From assembly GCA_018292915.2 (NCBI GenBank), contig JACVVK020000055.1:2142501-2206500 (forward strand): 64,000 bases of DNA, read 5' to 3'. Shown here in pieces: positions 21,769 through 34,788 of the stretch (position 1 is its first letter; every line of letters starts with the position of its first letter). The position numbers and the translations under genes were made by a program. Below the pieces are notes generated by a model. That model was not told the origin of the DNA, made no database searches, and saw nothing but the letters and a program-made list of their open reading frames with translations. This DNA comes from Batillaria attramentaria. Lineage: Eukaryota; Mollusca; Gastropoda; Batillariidae.

Positions 21769-22260
21769 CCGGCCCCCGTAGTGTACTGGTTAGTATTTCG
21801 GACCATGGACCGGGAGACCCGGGTTCCAGTCCCAGCCGAGGCAAGCGGGATTTTTCCTACCTGGGTCGGCTCCTACCGAGAGCGGGTGCGCTATGGGCCC
21901 AATGGGGAGGCTGTAGCCACACAGCCGAGATTCACCCACTTCACGAGTGCGACTTTGGGGTGCTTCCCTTGGTATGACACATCTTATGATGTGGATGATT
22001 ACACGGCCGGCACCGCAGATGCCGTAGTTCCCGGGCCTGGTTAATGCCGGGATATTTATGACAGGAAGCGTGGAATGTGGCCCTGTCCCGCAATCCCAAA
22101 CCACACGGATCTCCATAGCATCATCTTACCATCATCCTCATCTGCATCATCATGCATAATAAAAATTGCCCCAGCTTCCGAGCCCTCCGTGGATTCCATC
22201 CATTACCAGGGAGGAATACCACTTGAGCCGGTAAAGAGTTGTGGCAGCCAAAAAAAAAAA
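21769..22260 (+). mobile_element. tRNA-derived SINE, family S2
   Basis: The head at 21769-21842 has an A-box-like TAGTGTACTGGTTAGTA and a B-box-like GGGTTCCAGTCCC. The body includes GGTGCTTCCCTTGGTATGAC and CCGGGCCTGGTTAATGCCGG. It probably runs to the A-rich end at about 22248-22263. A partial inverted copy lies at 34789-35083, where the body stops at ATATTTATGA. Confidence 0.75.
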
Positions 22261-22292
22261 AAATATGTGCACCTGAGGACCCGACTGCACTG

Positions 22293-23643
<1,351 letters not shown>

Positions 23644-24327
23644 TTAATGTGATAGGCACCTTCGAAAGGGAGACAGATGGTGGCCTTGGGGCCTATGGGG
23701 TTATTGGAACCAACGGAAAGTGCAGAAACTAGCTTTCTTTTGGCACATTATTTCTGTATGTTCTTTGAAAAGTTGCTGCTGTAAAGCGATCATTTTGAGA
23801 AAATGTCTCTTGTCACATTTGAATCTTTTGAATGGCGTGGTTGTTGTAAATGCTGTTTATGGCTGGATCATAAGCTATCTTCAGCCTTAAACTTTCACAG
23901 AATGCATTGTTCAAACACCAGGAAATAATAATAATAATAATAAAAACTCACAAAATCGCCGACATGAAGTCTTGTTCGTTTTTTTTGTTTTTGTTGTTTT
24001 TTTTTTTTTTTGTTTTGCTTGCATTTCCCCGATTTTCTCAAAAGGGGAAGGGGAAGTGAAGCTTTGTCTCTCGTTTGTGGGATCCCATTACAAAGGAGTC
24101 TGCACGTCATTTTGACTCCGTCTGGTGAGCAAGTATTTCCCTCATAATGCCTGCTCACCCAGCCCTGGCATCCGGTTCAACAGACGGACGGACTCGTCAC
24201 CACGCCAAACCCACATATGTAGTTCACCACGCAGAGTGGCGGACGGCAGCTCCACTGCTCTCAGAGAGTAGAGATGATATAGACATAGACCTAACACCTG
24301 CAGTATGGCCTGACCGTGTGATGGTAA

Positions 24328-24329
<2 letters not shown>
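23644..24329. other. intergenic, no gene seen
   Basis: Contains a (TAA)n run near 23928 and a T-run near 23996-24012; otherwise unremarkable. Confidence 0.5.

Positions 24330-24330
<1 letters not shown>

Positions 24331-24410
<80 letters not shown>
24331..24410. repeat. (CA)n microsatellite
   Basis: An uninterrupted CA run of about 40 units. Confidence 0.97.
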
Positions 24411-24411
<1 letters not shown>

Positions 24412-25171
24412 CGTTGCTGAAATTTTCTTTTCATTCAAATTGGCTGTTAACTTTTCTTCTCATTCAAACTGGCTATTAACTGTTACTGCAAGGCGTTGAC
24501 ATATCCTGTACGGCTGAATCTTTTAGTTGCACAAGTTAACATCAAGGGGTCGAACTGTAGCCCAGCTGTTTTAGCCTCCATATAAAAAGCGAGGTAACAG
24601 TAGGACCACTGTGACGACTGAGTCTGGTAGTAAACACATCAAGGTAAATGCTACCATCAACCGATTAGGATTGCGTGGTTCACATTCAGCCTGATGTCTC
24701 ACACCGTTTTGCCTGGAATTTCCCCTGAGGCTTGACTTCGATGGCGTTGCGCCGTTTGAAGTTCAATCTTAAAGCCAAAAGGAGAACGCAATTTTTCCGA
24801 GATGTCCGTTGCTTCAAACATGAAATAGCTAAACCACCTAGGTTTTTTTTTTTTTTTTTTTTTTTAAATGATGGAAACACTCATCTGTGAGATGAAACTC
24901 GTCGCTCGAATTGTTGCGTCGTTTACTGAGTAGATGTTCCACATCCTCACTATCGTTGGACTATACTTAGGGGAAAATCACCGCTTCACTCTATTTTTGT
25001 TTAGTCACATGTGGAGGGGGAATCCACCAACCTGTTTTGTTGTTGTTGCTTCTTCAATTTGACACCAGCATACGAAACAGTTCCGCCCAATTTTGGACAC
25101 GAAGCTATGTACAGCCCTGCCCGTGTGTACTTATCGCTTTTTGACATAATTATTGAACAACGTCTGCTTAA
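24411..25171. other. intergenic, no gene seen
   Basis: One T-run at about 24842-24865; no domain was recognised in short open frames. Confidence 0.5.
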
Positions 25172-25175
25172 TTAA

Positions 25176-25984
25176 AGATCTAAGCTCCCAACAAAAAGCT
25201 TTCCGAAGTGTGAACAAATTTTATAGAGTCGACCGTGCAAGCACAGTCAACTCTGTCACACAGTGTCCAGAAACAGCGACAAAACTGTGCCCAGAAACTG
25301 CCCCCAGAAACTGCCCCCACTTCCTGTCGAGGTCCGTCCACACTACTGTGCACATCTCCGTGCAGTGGTGATCAGTCCGTGCAGTGGTCACCACAGCAGC
25401 CCGCACCGAGTCAGTATTGTCCGCAGTGACCCCCCATACAAGTCGTATCACTTTTGAATTTGGTCAGTGTTGCTCGTATGTCGTACTGCCGCCGTCAGAA
25501 TGGCGCAACAAATGTTGACGGTAATTTGGGGGGGGGGATTATTTGCCGAGATGTGTGAGAAATGGAGCACGCGGGAACTCACATTTGCCAAGCGCGTTTT
25601 ATCGGCAAATCGGCAACAACATTTCGAAATTGCGGTTTTACTTTTGGTTCTGCAAGCTCCAGCTGAAATCTTTATGCCAGAAACAAAACTGCTGTCAAAT
25701 ACGTGTACTTACCGGTAGTAGCATAGCTTGCGCGATGTCCGACATCGCTCAGTCTAAACAGACGTATCCGCGGCATAATGAGCCGTTTGCACGGAGATGT
25801 GCACAGTAGCGTAGACGGGCCCCGACAGGAAGTGGGTGCAGTTTTTTCGGCACGGTTTTGTCGCTGTTTCTGGGCACTGTGTAAACTCTGCAACTGTGAC
25901 AGAATTGATTGTGCTTGCACGGTCGACTCTGTAAAAAGATTTTCACACTTCGGAAAGTTTTTTTGTTGTTGGGAGCTTAGATCT
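25176..25984. mobile_element. foldback DNA element F1, copy 2
   Basis: Same ends (AGATCTAAGCTCCCAACAAA and its complement) and same arm order as 11579-12409. Left flank is TTAA (25172-25175) and right flank TCAA (25985-25988), consistent with one mutated target base. The left arm carries a different stretch at about 25280-25490, so the arms are less symmetric than in copy 1. Confidence 0.85.
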
Positions 25985-26074
25985 TCAAAGTTGGAAGTCA
26001 ATATGACGACGCATAAGTTGATTCAGACTCACCTGAAAAAAACCCAAAAAAAACCCAACAACAACAACAGCAAC

Positions 26075-26081
<7 letters not shown>

Positions 26082-26148
<67 letters not shown>
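26082..26148. repeat. (CA)n microsatellite
   Basis: A CA run preceded by AAC repeats. Confidence 0.97.
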
Positions 26149-26150
<2 letters not shown>

Positions 26151-26249
26151 ATTTGATGATTTCATGCACGGCATGAGAGCAAGAAACTAGCCCAAGTTAC
26201 TTTCGCCAAAGCTAGTCTTTTGTGTCTCGTGAGAACAACAACGTCATTG

Positions 26250-26415
26250 AGACTGCGAGACCCGTACCGCTAAATGGTAAAAAGGCCTAAACGCTCATCA
26301 AATCCAAACCGTTTCGGAAATTTTACCAAATGACGGTAGATCTCTTGCTAATAGGGTTTGCCGTTTACCCGCTGTGCTGCAATCTAATCTAAGCCGAGGC
26401 AAACCTAAATCGATT
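26250..26415 (+). repeat. dispersed repeat R2, copy 2
   Basis: Second copy of the repeat described at 21310-21485, same orientation. Confidence 0.75.
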
Positions 26416-26596
26416 GGCGGGCCAGACTGTGTGTTGGCTGTTTTCCCTCGCGCGGCGCAGTCGGCTCAAGGTGCACAGGCAGTCGCTCTGTAGGAGCGAG
26501 CAAATGTGACTCAGGCCGCCCCTGTTCCGGGTCCGTCGATAACTGCATTCCCCTCCGACGACGGCCAGGTCCGTCTAACCGAGACCGAGCCGAGCT

Positions 26597-27455
26597 AAGT
26601 GATACCCATTCCCGTTCCGGGGGCGTAACGCTATTCCTGGCCCCCACGACGACGCCAACTCAGGCAAACCGAAACCGGGCTGAGCTTAGTAATGCCTAAG
26701 AAGAAAAAAAAAGAAAAGAACTACTCGGTGAGAAGGAAAGTGGACAGTTTCGAACAACTTTGAGGTCCCCGTGTTATTTCACAGTGTGCACAGAAAACTG
26801 TTGCATTCACCAACACCAGTACATTCTTGGCCTGTTTCGAGATTATCACCAGCATGAGTAATCTCCCTTGCTGCAACAAGCACGCATTTTTTTGCGGCGG
26901 AGCACAAAGCTGCCACTAAAAATGATTGATTGCTGTAGGTCTATGTATGCACGGGGAACTACTCATGCAGGTAAAAATCTCGAAACAGGCCGAGAATGTA
27001 CTGGTGCTGGTGAATGCGACAGTTTTCACCGCTTCTGTGCACACTGTGAAATAACACGGGGACCTAAAAGTTGTTGGCAGCTGTCCACTTTCCTTGTCAC
27101 CGAGTAGTTCTTTTTTCTTTTTTTTTTCTTCTCAGGCATTACTAAGCTCACAGCCCGGTTTCGGTTAGCCGGCGTTAGTTGGCGTCGTCGTGGAGTCCAA
27201 GAGTACCGTTAGGCCCCCGGAACGGGAATGAGTGATACCTAAGAAGGAAAAAACAAAATTTAATACTCGGTGACAAGGAAAGTGGACACCTTTGAGGTCC
27301 CCGTGTTATTTCACAGTGTGCACAGAAGCGGTGAAAACTGTCGCATTCACCAGCACAGTACAGTCTCAGCCTGTTTCAAGATTACTGCCTGCATGAGTTG
27401 TCTCCCTCACCGCAACGACCACGCATTTTTCGTGGCAGAGCACAAAGCCGTTGAT
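26597..27455. mobile_element. three-armed inverted repeat element
   Basis: Arm 1 (about 26597-26870) and arm 2 (about 26955-27238) are inverted relative to each other. Arm 3 (about 27244-27450) repeats part of arm 1 directly. Shared blocks are CGGTGACAAGGAAAGTGGAC, GTCCCCGTGTTATTTCACAG and AAACCGGGCTGAGCTTAGTA. Arms 1 and 2 could form a long hairpin. No transposase was seen. Confidence 0.7.
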
Positions 27456-28002
27456 GCTCTCTCTCTCTCTCTGCATGTGTGTGTGTGTGTGTGTGTGTGT
27501 GGATTCCACGTGATACCTGAATTGTTGTGCAATGTCCAAAAAGTTGCCTCGTCACAGGTTTGATGATGTGAAGGATTCAGTCAGATGAATCCTTCGTTTT
27601 TCTCCTTGCAAAACTATAAACAAGGAGCAGAGGAAGAATCCATCTATCCACCCCATTACATCAGTGTATAGACAAACGCTGCAAACGCGACCGACAGAAG
27701 AGGGCGAACTCCCCATGCTGTCAACCAATCAAATGGCCTGTTTCTGTTTACCTGATACAAACCATTAAATCCCTAAATACACGAATGCTCGATATTGACT
27801 CGTTAAGTATTGTTTTGGCTAAGAGGAAAAGCAAGACGTACATTCCATCTTATTCGGATTACCGTAGGTAATATTTCACATGTTGTTTACAGACCTAACA
27901 CATTTCACAATGTTAGAGGTGTATTGGATTACTGAATTAATATTATTTAACAGGGATATCCGAGATGGACCACTAGATGACACGACGGGAAATATCATTG
28001 AT

Positions 28003-28180
28003 TATATAGAGCTTACATGATTAGTTCGAGTGCTTTACGGCGAAAGACTAACCCCGAGATGGTTCGATTGTTTGTGTAGCTACCGAGTCTCCGGCGAGGT
28101 ACCTACGCAAACAACCGAACTATCGAGGGGTTAGACTTTCGCCGTAAACCACTCGAACTAATCGTGTAAGTGGTTTATAC
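28003..28180. mobile_element. near-perfect palindrome, MITE-like
   Basis: The left arm from TTACATGATTAGTTCGAG (28013) is mirrored by CTCGAACTAATCGTGTAA ending near 28170. The centre is at about 28092 with almost no loop. The surrounding sequence is shared with unit 3, but the palindrome is absent there (52590-52610), so it is a later insertion. Confidence 0.75.
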
Positions 28181-29880
28181 CACGAGCATTTTCTTTTCTA
28201 ATCCAATCTAGTGATCCAAGTGCTCATTTTTGACAGACCATTTCCACCGACACCGAGAAAAGAAGTAGTTCCATTCAAAACCACTGTGTGCTGTCTTGTT
28301 TTACGAGTTTGACGAACAACATTAAATATGAAGATGACACTGTTGAAACAAATTGCCAACACAGTAAATTCAACCATGAAAGAATACTTTCAAAGTTTAC
28401 TATCTGCGTGGCCAGATTCTTGCGCTAAAGTCGTGTACCGGTGTAGAACTGGCTGCAAGTGTCAGCCTCTGTTGCAAAGGGAGCAAAAAGTGTACGCGTG
28501 GGCAGATTCAAACACATTCGACGTGTATTGCAGCGATGTGTCGATCATGAAAGCGCCAAGTTTCACATGGTTCACACTGTGACGGCCATATCTTCGAATT
28601 TTCATTACGGTAGGCAGAAAACAGTAGTTCGTTTGCTCATGTGTTGCCTTTTCGTTTGCTCGTCTGTCGTGCGTGTGCTCGACTCGTCTCCTTCCCGGCG
28701 TTTTGTGGCGATGCTGGTGGCTATCTGTCTTGTTTGCACGTTTCCGCGTAGCGTTTGGTTTATAATTTATTGTTTTGCTGTTCTTTGCATTGTCTCTCCG
28801 AATGCAGTCAACATCACCTCATTTTTTATCCATTTTCAGCGGTTTTAGCAGAAGGTCAGAAATCTCCATTTCAAGGCCACTGACCGATGACGTAACTGGA
28901 GTGTGTTTTTGTGAAGTCGTAAACCAATGGGTGGATTATGGAAAGTTATAACTCACACTTTCGCTCTCTGTTTCCTTACTATTTTCAGACGTAAAGCACT
29001 CGAAGTTAACTCACTGAAAATTTGCACTGGCGAGTGGTGTAAATCAATGTACACGACAGCTAAAGAGATACTTCTTTTCCATCCATAATATTCAGTTTCT
29101 ACCTTCTTGGTGGAAAGAATACCAATCTATATTACTTACCGTAAATAATATTTCACACTTGATATCATTTCGGAATGTCTGCTCGTTAATTAAATAATAT
29201 ATCTAACTGATCTGATGACGGTGTGTTTTACAGAAATCTAAGATAATTTACAAAACAAAACAATAAATAACAATGATGATTGTCCGTAAACAGATACTTT
29301 TCCCTGCACAATATTACAAGTTTTCTGATCTATCTTCGGGTTATGTATCATGATCTTCTCTAATTTCTGTCATCGTAATTACTTCAGTCCTCCAAACAAT
29401 GTCACATGAAGTGAAATATTGGCCTGCGGTAGCCGAAAGGCCGGTTATTTGATACTGGGTAATCCACTACATTTAGTTGTCCCATTCGTCTCTATTACCA
29501 GCCCAAGAGCACATATAACCATCGTATCTATAATAAGTAGGATCAGTGTACGATAATTGACTTTTGGTAAATAATTATCTAGAATAACTGGGAGAGCCTG
29601 CGGAACATATTACTGACATATGCTAGCAAATGGGCAAAGCGAGATAAAAACGGTAAACGTAAAGCGTACGTATTAAGTTCTGCCAGCTGGCTAAGTTTTC
29701 TTTATAAACTGAATGTGAATACAACGGAAGGAACGACCATGGATATCTGTACACCTTAACAGAACTGTGAAACAGTTTTCATGACTGAAGCTTGCTCTTT
29801 GTGAACAACAAAAGATGTTCTGTCTGAGTTTGCCAAACATCCGTAGGCACCGACGTAGTCATACAAAATAATTCCCACGA
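28181..29880. other. upstream flank of receptor 2, no separate gene seen
   Basis: An 84-codon open frame at 28328-28582 has several cysteines but no domain that I recognise. From about 29000 the sequence aligns with the flanks of receptors 1 and 3 (GTAAATAATATTTCACACT, then ATACTTTTCCCTGCACAATA). Confidence 0.5.
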
Positions 29881-30019
29881 ATGGGTGTCAACAGTAACTC
29901 AGAGAAAGCCCAACAGCAACAATAATATCAACAAACCTTTAAAGCAAAAGCTTAAGTTATGTGTGTTTGGTATGATATTTCGATTCAAAGGAGCTGACAG
30001 ATTTAAGAAAAACGAAAAA

Positions 30020-33000
30020 ATGAGTGCTCTTGTTTTGAAAAAGAGAGTGTTTAGCTGTATGAGACACACATGTCTGGTGCCCGCAATATTAGTGTTCTCA
30101 GTCTGTGTGTTTTCCAGTGATTCACGTGCAGGTAAAACTGTAGACTACGATACAGACACTGTAGAACCATTCACAGTTTCCAGCAGGGTCACTTATCAGG
30201 CTCCAGACATTCACGTCAGAAACTTTGCAACAGTTGAGTCAGATGGAAACAAATCAAGACTAGAAACCTTAGTGACGCATAATGAAAGTGATTTGCGCCT
30301 GGCTGAATTGTACGATCACACAGTCTGTCTATCTTGTGTCCAGAAAACGTTACAGGCCACCCAAATATTACCCACAAACACGTTACAAGTGAACTTTACG
30401 TCATCAGTGTCCGGGTACATTCAGACATGGGCGTATGGCGACATCTCCAGACAGTGGCCACAGAATATTAATGCAAGTTATCAACTGGTCGTTCCCGAGG
30501 ATCACGTGGTTATGGTAAGTTTCAACTCATACGGTCTTCACAATGACGGTGGCAGACGTTGCAATACGCCTTATGTACAGCTACTGTACGCACAGTATAA
30601 CAGCAATGTTCATCAATCAAACTGTGACGAAATGAATCTCTCGACATATGTGTACCACCACTCGATTACAGTAGTCTTCGCTTACCGAGCAAATGACAGC
30701 GTTTACGCAGGTTTCCGGATGTTGTTTTCATTCCATCCTATACCTGATTCGATCCCACACAAATATGCCTACGCTATCAGTGGTTTGTGGGACTGCGCAG
30801 TGCCTTACTATTCTAGCTTCGAGCAGCACCTGCAGTGTAATGTGATACCGGAGTGTCATGGGGGAGAGGACGAAGGGGGGCATTGTCCTTTCAGCAGTTC
30901 AGAGTGTGACGGTGGCGTTGCGGTAAATGACAAGTGTTACAAACTGTTCCATTGTGACCCTACGACATATCAGTGGGTAGAGTCAAGTTTGTCTTGGGAC
31001 ACTGCACGTACAAAATGTCGCGACAGACAAGGAGATCTCCCCGTGATGAGAACAGAAAAGGAATGGGAGGCGTTTTGGACAGTTTTCAAATTTGCAAAAA
31101 AGACCGAACATGTTTGGATTGGTCTGGAAAGCGCTCGTCCGCGATATTCGCATTACATGTACGGGGGAAGATGGCGTTGGGTTGACAACACAGTTCCGGT
31201 TTTTTTAAAACCTCCAAAGTTTATCACACGTGAGAAGAAAAGTATGTTTACTACTAAAAGAATGGCTTTCGTAGGTTCCTACACTGTTTTCAACTGGGAC
31301 AATACCGGAGATAGTCCCGTAAAAGATACCTGCATTTGTGAATTTAAACTAAAACTAAAACCACCAAAGAAAGACAGCGTATTGAAAGGTCAAGTCGAAT
31401 TCCCACACATGAAACTCCAAGAGGAAAAATTGAAAACCTCTGCAGTTCCACTCTTTGTGTGCCCAGGAGGCCACGTAGTCTACGACTTTCTGAAATGTGA
31501 CAAACAGAGTGGCTGTGGGGCGCCGGAACGTTCTTCACGTTGTGAAATATCTTCCTTTATGGAGCATTCTGAACAGAGTCTGTCGATATCAACAGGAAAC
31601 GTACGGACTTTTCAGGGTTCTAGCAGCGTGGCCATGTTTCTTTGTGACTTGACAAACGAAACCTTGCCGTACGCTCTGGTGTGTGATTTCAGGAACGACT
31701 GCAGTGATAACTCAGACGAGTATTCTTGTGTCCGAGATTCACCGGCTAACTGTGGTCTTGGGATGCTGTGCTTATTTTCTAAACAATGTGTAAATGCTAT
31801 TACTACTTATTGTGACGGCATCGAAGAATGCCTAGATGAGACAGACGAATTATACTGTATATCGTTGACGCCTCCATCAGCTAAACAGTATATATCCCTG
31901 ATTACTCCTGCACAACCGCCAGCCATCATTCATATAAACGGATACAGAAACTGGTCAATAATTCCCATGAACGCTTCAGAAAACTGCCCCGAGACTCACT
32001 TTCGCTGTCCACCAAGTCACGAATACTGCCTGCCCGTGTACATGCGATGCAATACTATAAACGACTGTCCCTTGGGTGAAGATGAAGCGGATTGTGACAG
32101 CTTCCAGTGTCCCGGTTTCTACCGCTGTCGAGCTTCACGTGTGTGTGTGCATCTTGACAACCTGTGTGACGGCGTGCCCCATTGTCCGCAGCGTGATGAC
32201 GAGGTTTTCTGTGACTTGACGTGTCCTGATGGCTGCCGTTGTCATGGACTGGCGTTTGTTTGTGATCGGCCAGTCCCGTTCCACAAGCTGACCAATGTCC
32301 GCTACCTGGATGCTACTCACTCTGGCATGGCTAATTTTACAACTAACTTGTACATCGTCTTTTTAAAACTGTCCTCATGCGGCTTAAAAACCGTGCAGCA
32401 AATGAATTTTCCCAACTTACGAGATTTGGACTTAAGTCACAATGAAATTGAGCATATTGAGATCGATGTGTTCTTGGCGCTGAAGAATTTAAATATTTTA
32501 ATTTTGGCTGGAAATCCACTTGTCTCTCTGGATTCTGGATCGGCTGGCACCGTACAGAACATTCTCTGTTGTGTGGACCTCTCTTACACAGAGCTACGCA
32601 TTTTGAACACCTCTGTATTTTCTAAGTTTTCAGACATTACAGTTCTAAACGTGTCTTTCAGTGCACTAAGAACCATCGGCAAGACAGGGTTTTCGCCAAT
32701 ACCGAGGCTGACCATTCTAGATTTGAGAGGTAGTCCGGTTAGGAACTTTCCTGGTGACATGTTCAGAGCATCGACGGAACTGAAAAGGATTTATTCTGAC
32801 AACTACAGGTTCTGTTGTGAAGCCATTCTCCCTGAGTTCTTTGATGTGAACTTTGGTAGATGTTCTGCCAACATAGATGAACTCTCATCGTGTAGTGACC
32901 TGCTTAGGTCTGATCTTTATCGGTTGTCCTTATGGCTCATTTGCTCGTTGTCTGCATCTGGGAACGTGGTCTCTTTTCTCTTCCGGTTCTTTATCCACAG

Positions 33001-33898
33001 GCGCTCTAGTAAGTCTGGATTTAATGTTTTCGTGGGGAATCTGTGTCTGGCCGATTTTCTGATGGGTGTTTACTTAGCCATTGTCGGTGCCGCTGACAGT
33101 ATGTCCCGCGGAAACTTCGTGTTGTTTGAAGAAACGTGGATAAAAAGCATTTCCTGTAAAATAGCAGGATTTGTTTGCCTGTTGTCAAGTGAGTTGTCCG
33201 TCTTCATCATCTGCCTCATCACACTGGATCGGTTCATTGTTCTGCGGTTTCCGTTCACCAATATTCGATTTGAAAGATGGTCGGCGTCTGTGGCCTGTGT
33301 CATAGCCTGGTTAGTTGGCCTGACGCTCGCTGGAGTTCCTCTCTTGCCCATCACGGCCCACTGGGAATTCTACAGTCAGTCAGGAATCTGCATCCCTTTG
33401 CCGATTACCAGACGAACATTCCAGGGACATGGCTACGCAGTTGGTGTCATGATCATCTGCAACTTTACTCTGTTTTTGCTGATCGCAGCTGGGCAAGCCT
33501 TCATTTTCATGTCTGTCAAGTCAAACATTCTGGCCACAGACAAGAACCAGAAATCCAAAGAGGTAATAATCGCTCGTCGTCTGATGTCTGTGGTGGTGTC
33601 TGACTTTCTGTGCTGGTTTCCAATCGGACTTTTGAGTCTTCTTGCCTCAGCAGGTGTCCCGATTCCTGGTGAACTGAACGTGATTCTGGCGATCTTTGTC
33701 TTACCCTTGAACTCTGCCCTCAACCCTTTCCTCTACACATATAACGTGGTTTTGGAGCGAAAAAGGGAGAAGGTGGAGAACAAAATAATGACATTACTCG
33801 AAGCGAAAATGGCCACAGCATCAGAGACAGTCCCGAACTATAGGCACAGGAAGGCAGAACAAAACAGCTTTGGAGAAGTTAACGTTGGAGAGTTTTGA
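30020..33898 (+). CDS. GRL101-like CUB/C-type lectin/LDLa/LRR seven-helix receptor, copy 2
   Basis: Predicted cell-surface class A receptor of 1292 residues in a single exon. The ATG at 30020 is chosen because the open frame upstream has only a GTG start; the ATG used in copy 3 is CTG here. Order: signal (18-31); CUB-like (115-240); C-type-lectin-like with VWIGLE (298-438) but no EPN or QPD calcium/sugar motif; LDLa-like modules (480, 540-571 with DCSDNSDE, 584-613); canonical LDLa pair (656-732); LRR N-cap (735-749); LRRs (757-937); seven helices (967-1247); tail to 1292. Helix motifs are NLCLADF, LDRF, CWFP and NPFLY, as expected for leucine-rich class A receptors of the relaxin/GRL101 type. 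It shares near-identical CUB DNA with copy 3 and near-identical LDLa-pair DNA with copy 1. Ligand unknown; immune recognition is a guess from the lectin and LRR content. Confidence 0.92.
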   Translation: MSALVLKKRVFSCMRHTCLVPAILVFSVCVFSSDSRAGKTVDYDTDTVEPFTVSSRVTYQAPDIHVRNFATVESDGNKSRLETLVTHNESDLRLAELYDHTVCLSCVQKTLQATQILPTNTLQVNFTSSVSGYIQTWAYGDISRQWPQNINASYQLVVPEDHVVMVSFNSYGLHNDGGRRCNTPYVQLLYAQYNSNVHQSNCDEMNLSTYVYHHSITVVFAYRANDSVYAGFRMLFSFHPIPDSIPHKYAYAISGLWDCAVPYYSSFEQHLQCNVIPECHGGEDEGGHCPFSSSECDGGVAVNDKCYKLFHCDPTTYQWVESSLSWDTARTKCRDRQGDLPVMRTEKEWEAFWTVFKFAKKTEHVWIGLESARPRYSHYMYGGRWRWVDNTVPVFLKPPKFITREKKSMFTTKRMAFVGSYTVFNWDNTGDSPVKDTCICEFKLKLKPPKKDSVLKGQVEFPHMKLQEEKLKTSAVPLFVCPGGHVVYDFLKCDKQSGCGAPERSSRCEISSFMEHSEQSLSISTGNVRTFQGSSSVAMFLCDLTNETLPYALVCDFRNDCSDNSDEYSCVRDSPANCGLGMLCLFSKQCVNAITTYCDGIEECLDETDELYCISLTPPSAKQYISLITPAQPPAIIHINGYRNWSIIPMNASENCPETHFRCPPSHEYCLPVYMRCNTINDCPLGEDEADCDSFQCPGFYRCRASRVCVHLDNLCDGVPHCPQRDDEVFCDLTCPDGCRCHGLAFVCDRPVPFHKLTNVRYLDATHSGMANFTTNLYIVFLKLSSCGLKTVQQMNFPNLRDLDLSHNEIEHIEIDVFLALKNLNILILAGNPLVSLDSGSAGTVQNILCCVDLSYTELRILNTSVFSKFSDITVLNVSFSALRTIGKTGFSPIPRLTILDLRGSPVRNFPGDMFRASTELKRIYSDNYRFCCEAILPEFFDVNFGRCSANIDELSSCSDLLRSDLYRLSLWLICSLSASGNVVSFLFRFFIHRRSSKSGFNVFVGNLCLADFLMGVYLAIVGAADSMSRGNFVLFEETWIKSISCKIAGFVCLLSSELSVFIICLITLDRFIVLRFPFTNIRFERWSASVACVIAWLVGLTLAGVPLLPITAHWEFYSQSGICIPLPITRRTFQGHGYAVGVMIICNFTLFLLIAAGQAFIFMSVKSNILATDKNQKSKEVIIARRLMSVVVSDFLCWFPIGLLSLLASAGVPIPGELNVILAIFVLPLNSALNPFLYTYNVVLERKREKVENKIMTLLEAKMATASETVPNYRHRKAEQNSFGEVNVGEF

Positions 33899-34318
33899 AG
33901 AAACGAAGATCAGGGATGTAGCAGAGAGAAAAACAGCAACAACAACAAAACAGAATAGTGATCCTCAGGACAGTTGCATCCTCCCCACACCCACCACTTT
34001 ATCCCCTTCCCTCCATTCTTTTTGTCCCTGTTGGGCAATATAACGTCACCTCGAGATTGGTCTCAATGCGCAGGAGGGGCAGAGACAAACAGATTCTAAT
34101 TACTCATCGTAAAATACGAGGTGGGAATAGAACATCCCGTAAGACTATTTAGTTCCTTCTCCAAATTTGTGCCGGTAAATACAAATTTGACTGAAACACC
34201 ATTATATGCGATGAACGCTATAAACATGAGTGAGCTCTTGAGAGTGAAAGGCAGAGCTGAGTTGTCTTTTCTTTACTGACTATATAAAAGGAGAAGGTTG
34301 GAAACTCGATGTTTCTGT

Positions 34319-34788
34319 TTCAACCGGAGAATTGTTATGACCCTATGGATGAACTGTCATCGTTTGAAGACTTGCTCAGGTCTGACTTTTTATCGGTTGT
34401 CCTTATGGCTCATGTGCTCGTTGTCTGCATTTGGGAACGTGGTCTGTTTTCTCTTCCGGTTCTTTGTCCACTGGCGCACAAGTAAGTCTGGATTTAATGT
34501 TTTCGTGGGGAATCTGTGTCTGGCCGATTTTCTGATGGGTGTTTATTTAGCCATTGTCGGTGCTACTGACGGTATGTCCCGCGGAAACTACGTGTTTTTC
34601 AGAGAAAGGTGGACAGAAAGCTTTTATTGTAAAACAGCAGGGTTTTTGTCTCCTTTGCCAAGTGAGTTGTCGGCCTTCATCATTTGCCTAATCACGCTGG
34701 ATCGGTTCATTGTTCTGTGGTTTCCGTACACCAATATTCGATTTGAAAGATGGTCGGCGTCTGTGGCCTGTGTGATAGCCTGGTTAGT
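34319..34788 (+). pseudogene. truncated receptor copy 4
   Basis: Homologous to 57218-57685 of copy 3, from the end of the LRR C-cap into helix 4. It starts mid-gene directly after unit 2's 3' flank. It has one extra T in a T-run (GACTTTTTATCGG), which shifts the frame before helix 1. It is cut at CVIAWLV by the inverted SINE that follows; receptor sequence does not resume afterwards. In the helix 3 motif region it reads LDRFIVLWFPY, with Trp where the intact copies have Arg. It can give no functional receptor. Confidence 0.9.

Larger units (their letters stand above)
27455..34317 (+). repeat. receptor-bearing segmental duplication, unit 2
   Basis: Homologous to unit 1 (inverted) and unit 3. 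The left limit is a (CT)n/(GT)n run at 27457-27500 just after arm 3 of the inverted repeat. The right limit is CTCGATGTTTCTG at 34317, where a pseudogene begins. Non-coding flanks upstream (27500-30019) and downstream (33899-34317) are clearly shared with unit 3. Part of the upstream flank (28003-29000) is peculiar to unit 2. Confidence 0.85.

Noticed and set aside
28328..28582. 84-codon cysteine-containing open frame
   Set aside because: No recognisable domain, no homologue in the other units, weak coding character.
29885..30019. Upstream GTG start for receptor 2
   Set aside because: Non-ATG start; asparagine/lysine-rich translation of what is untranslated flank in copy 3.
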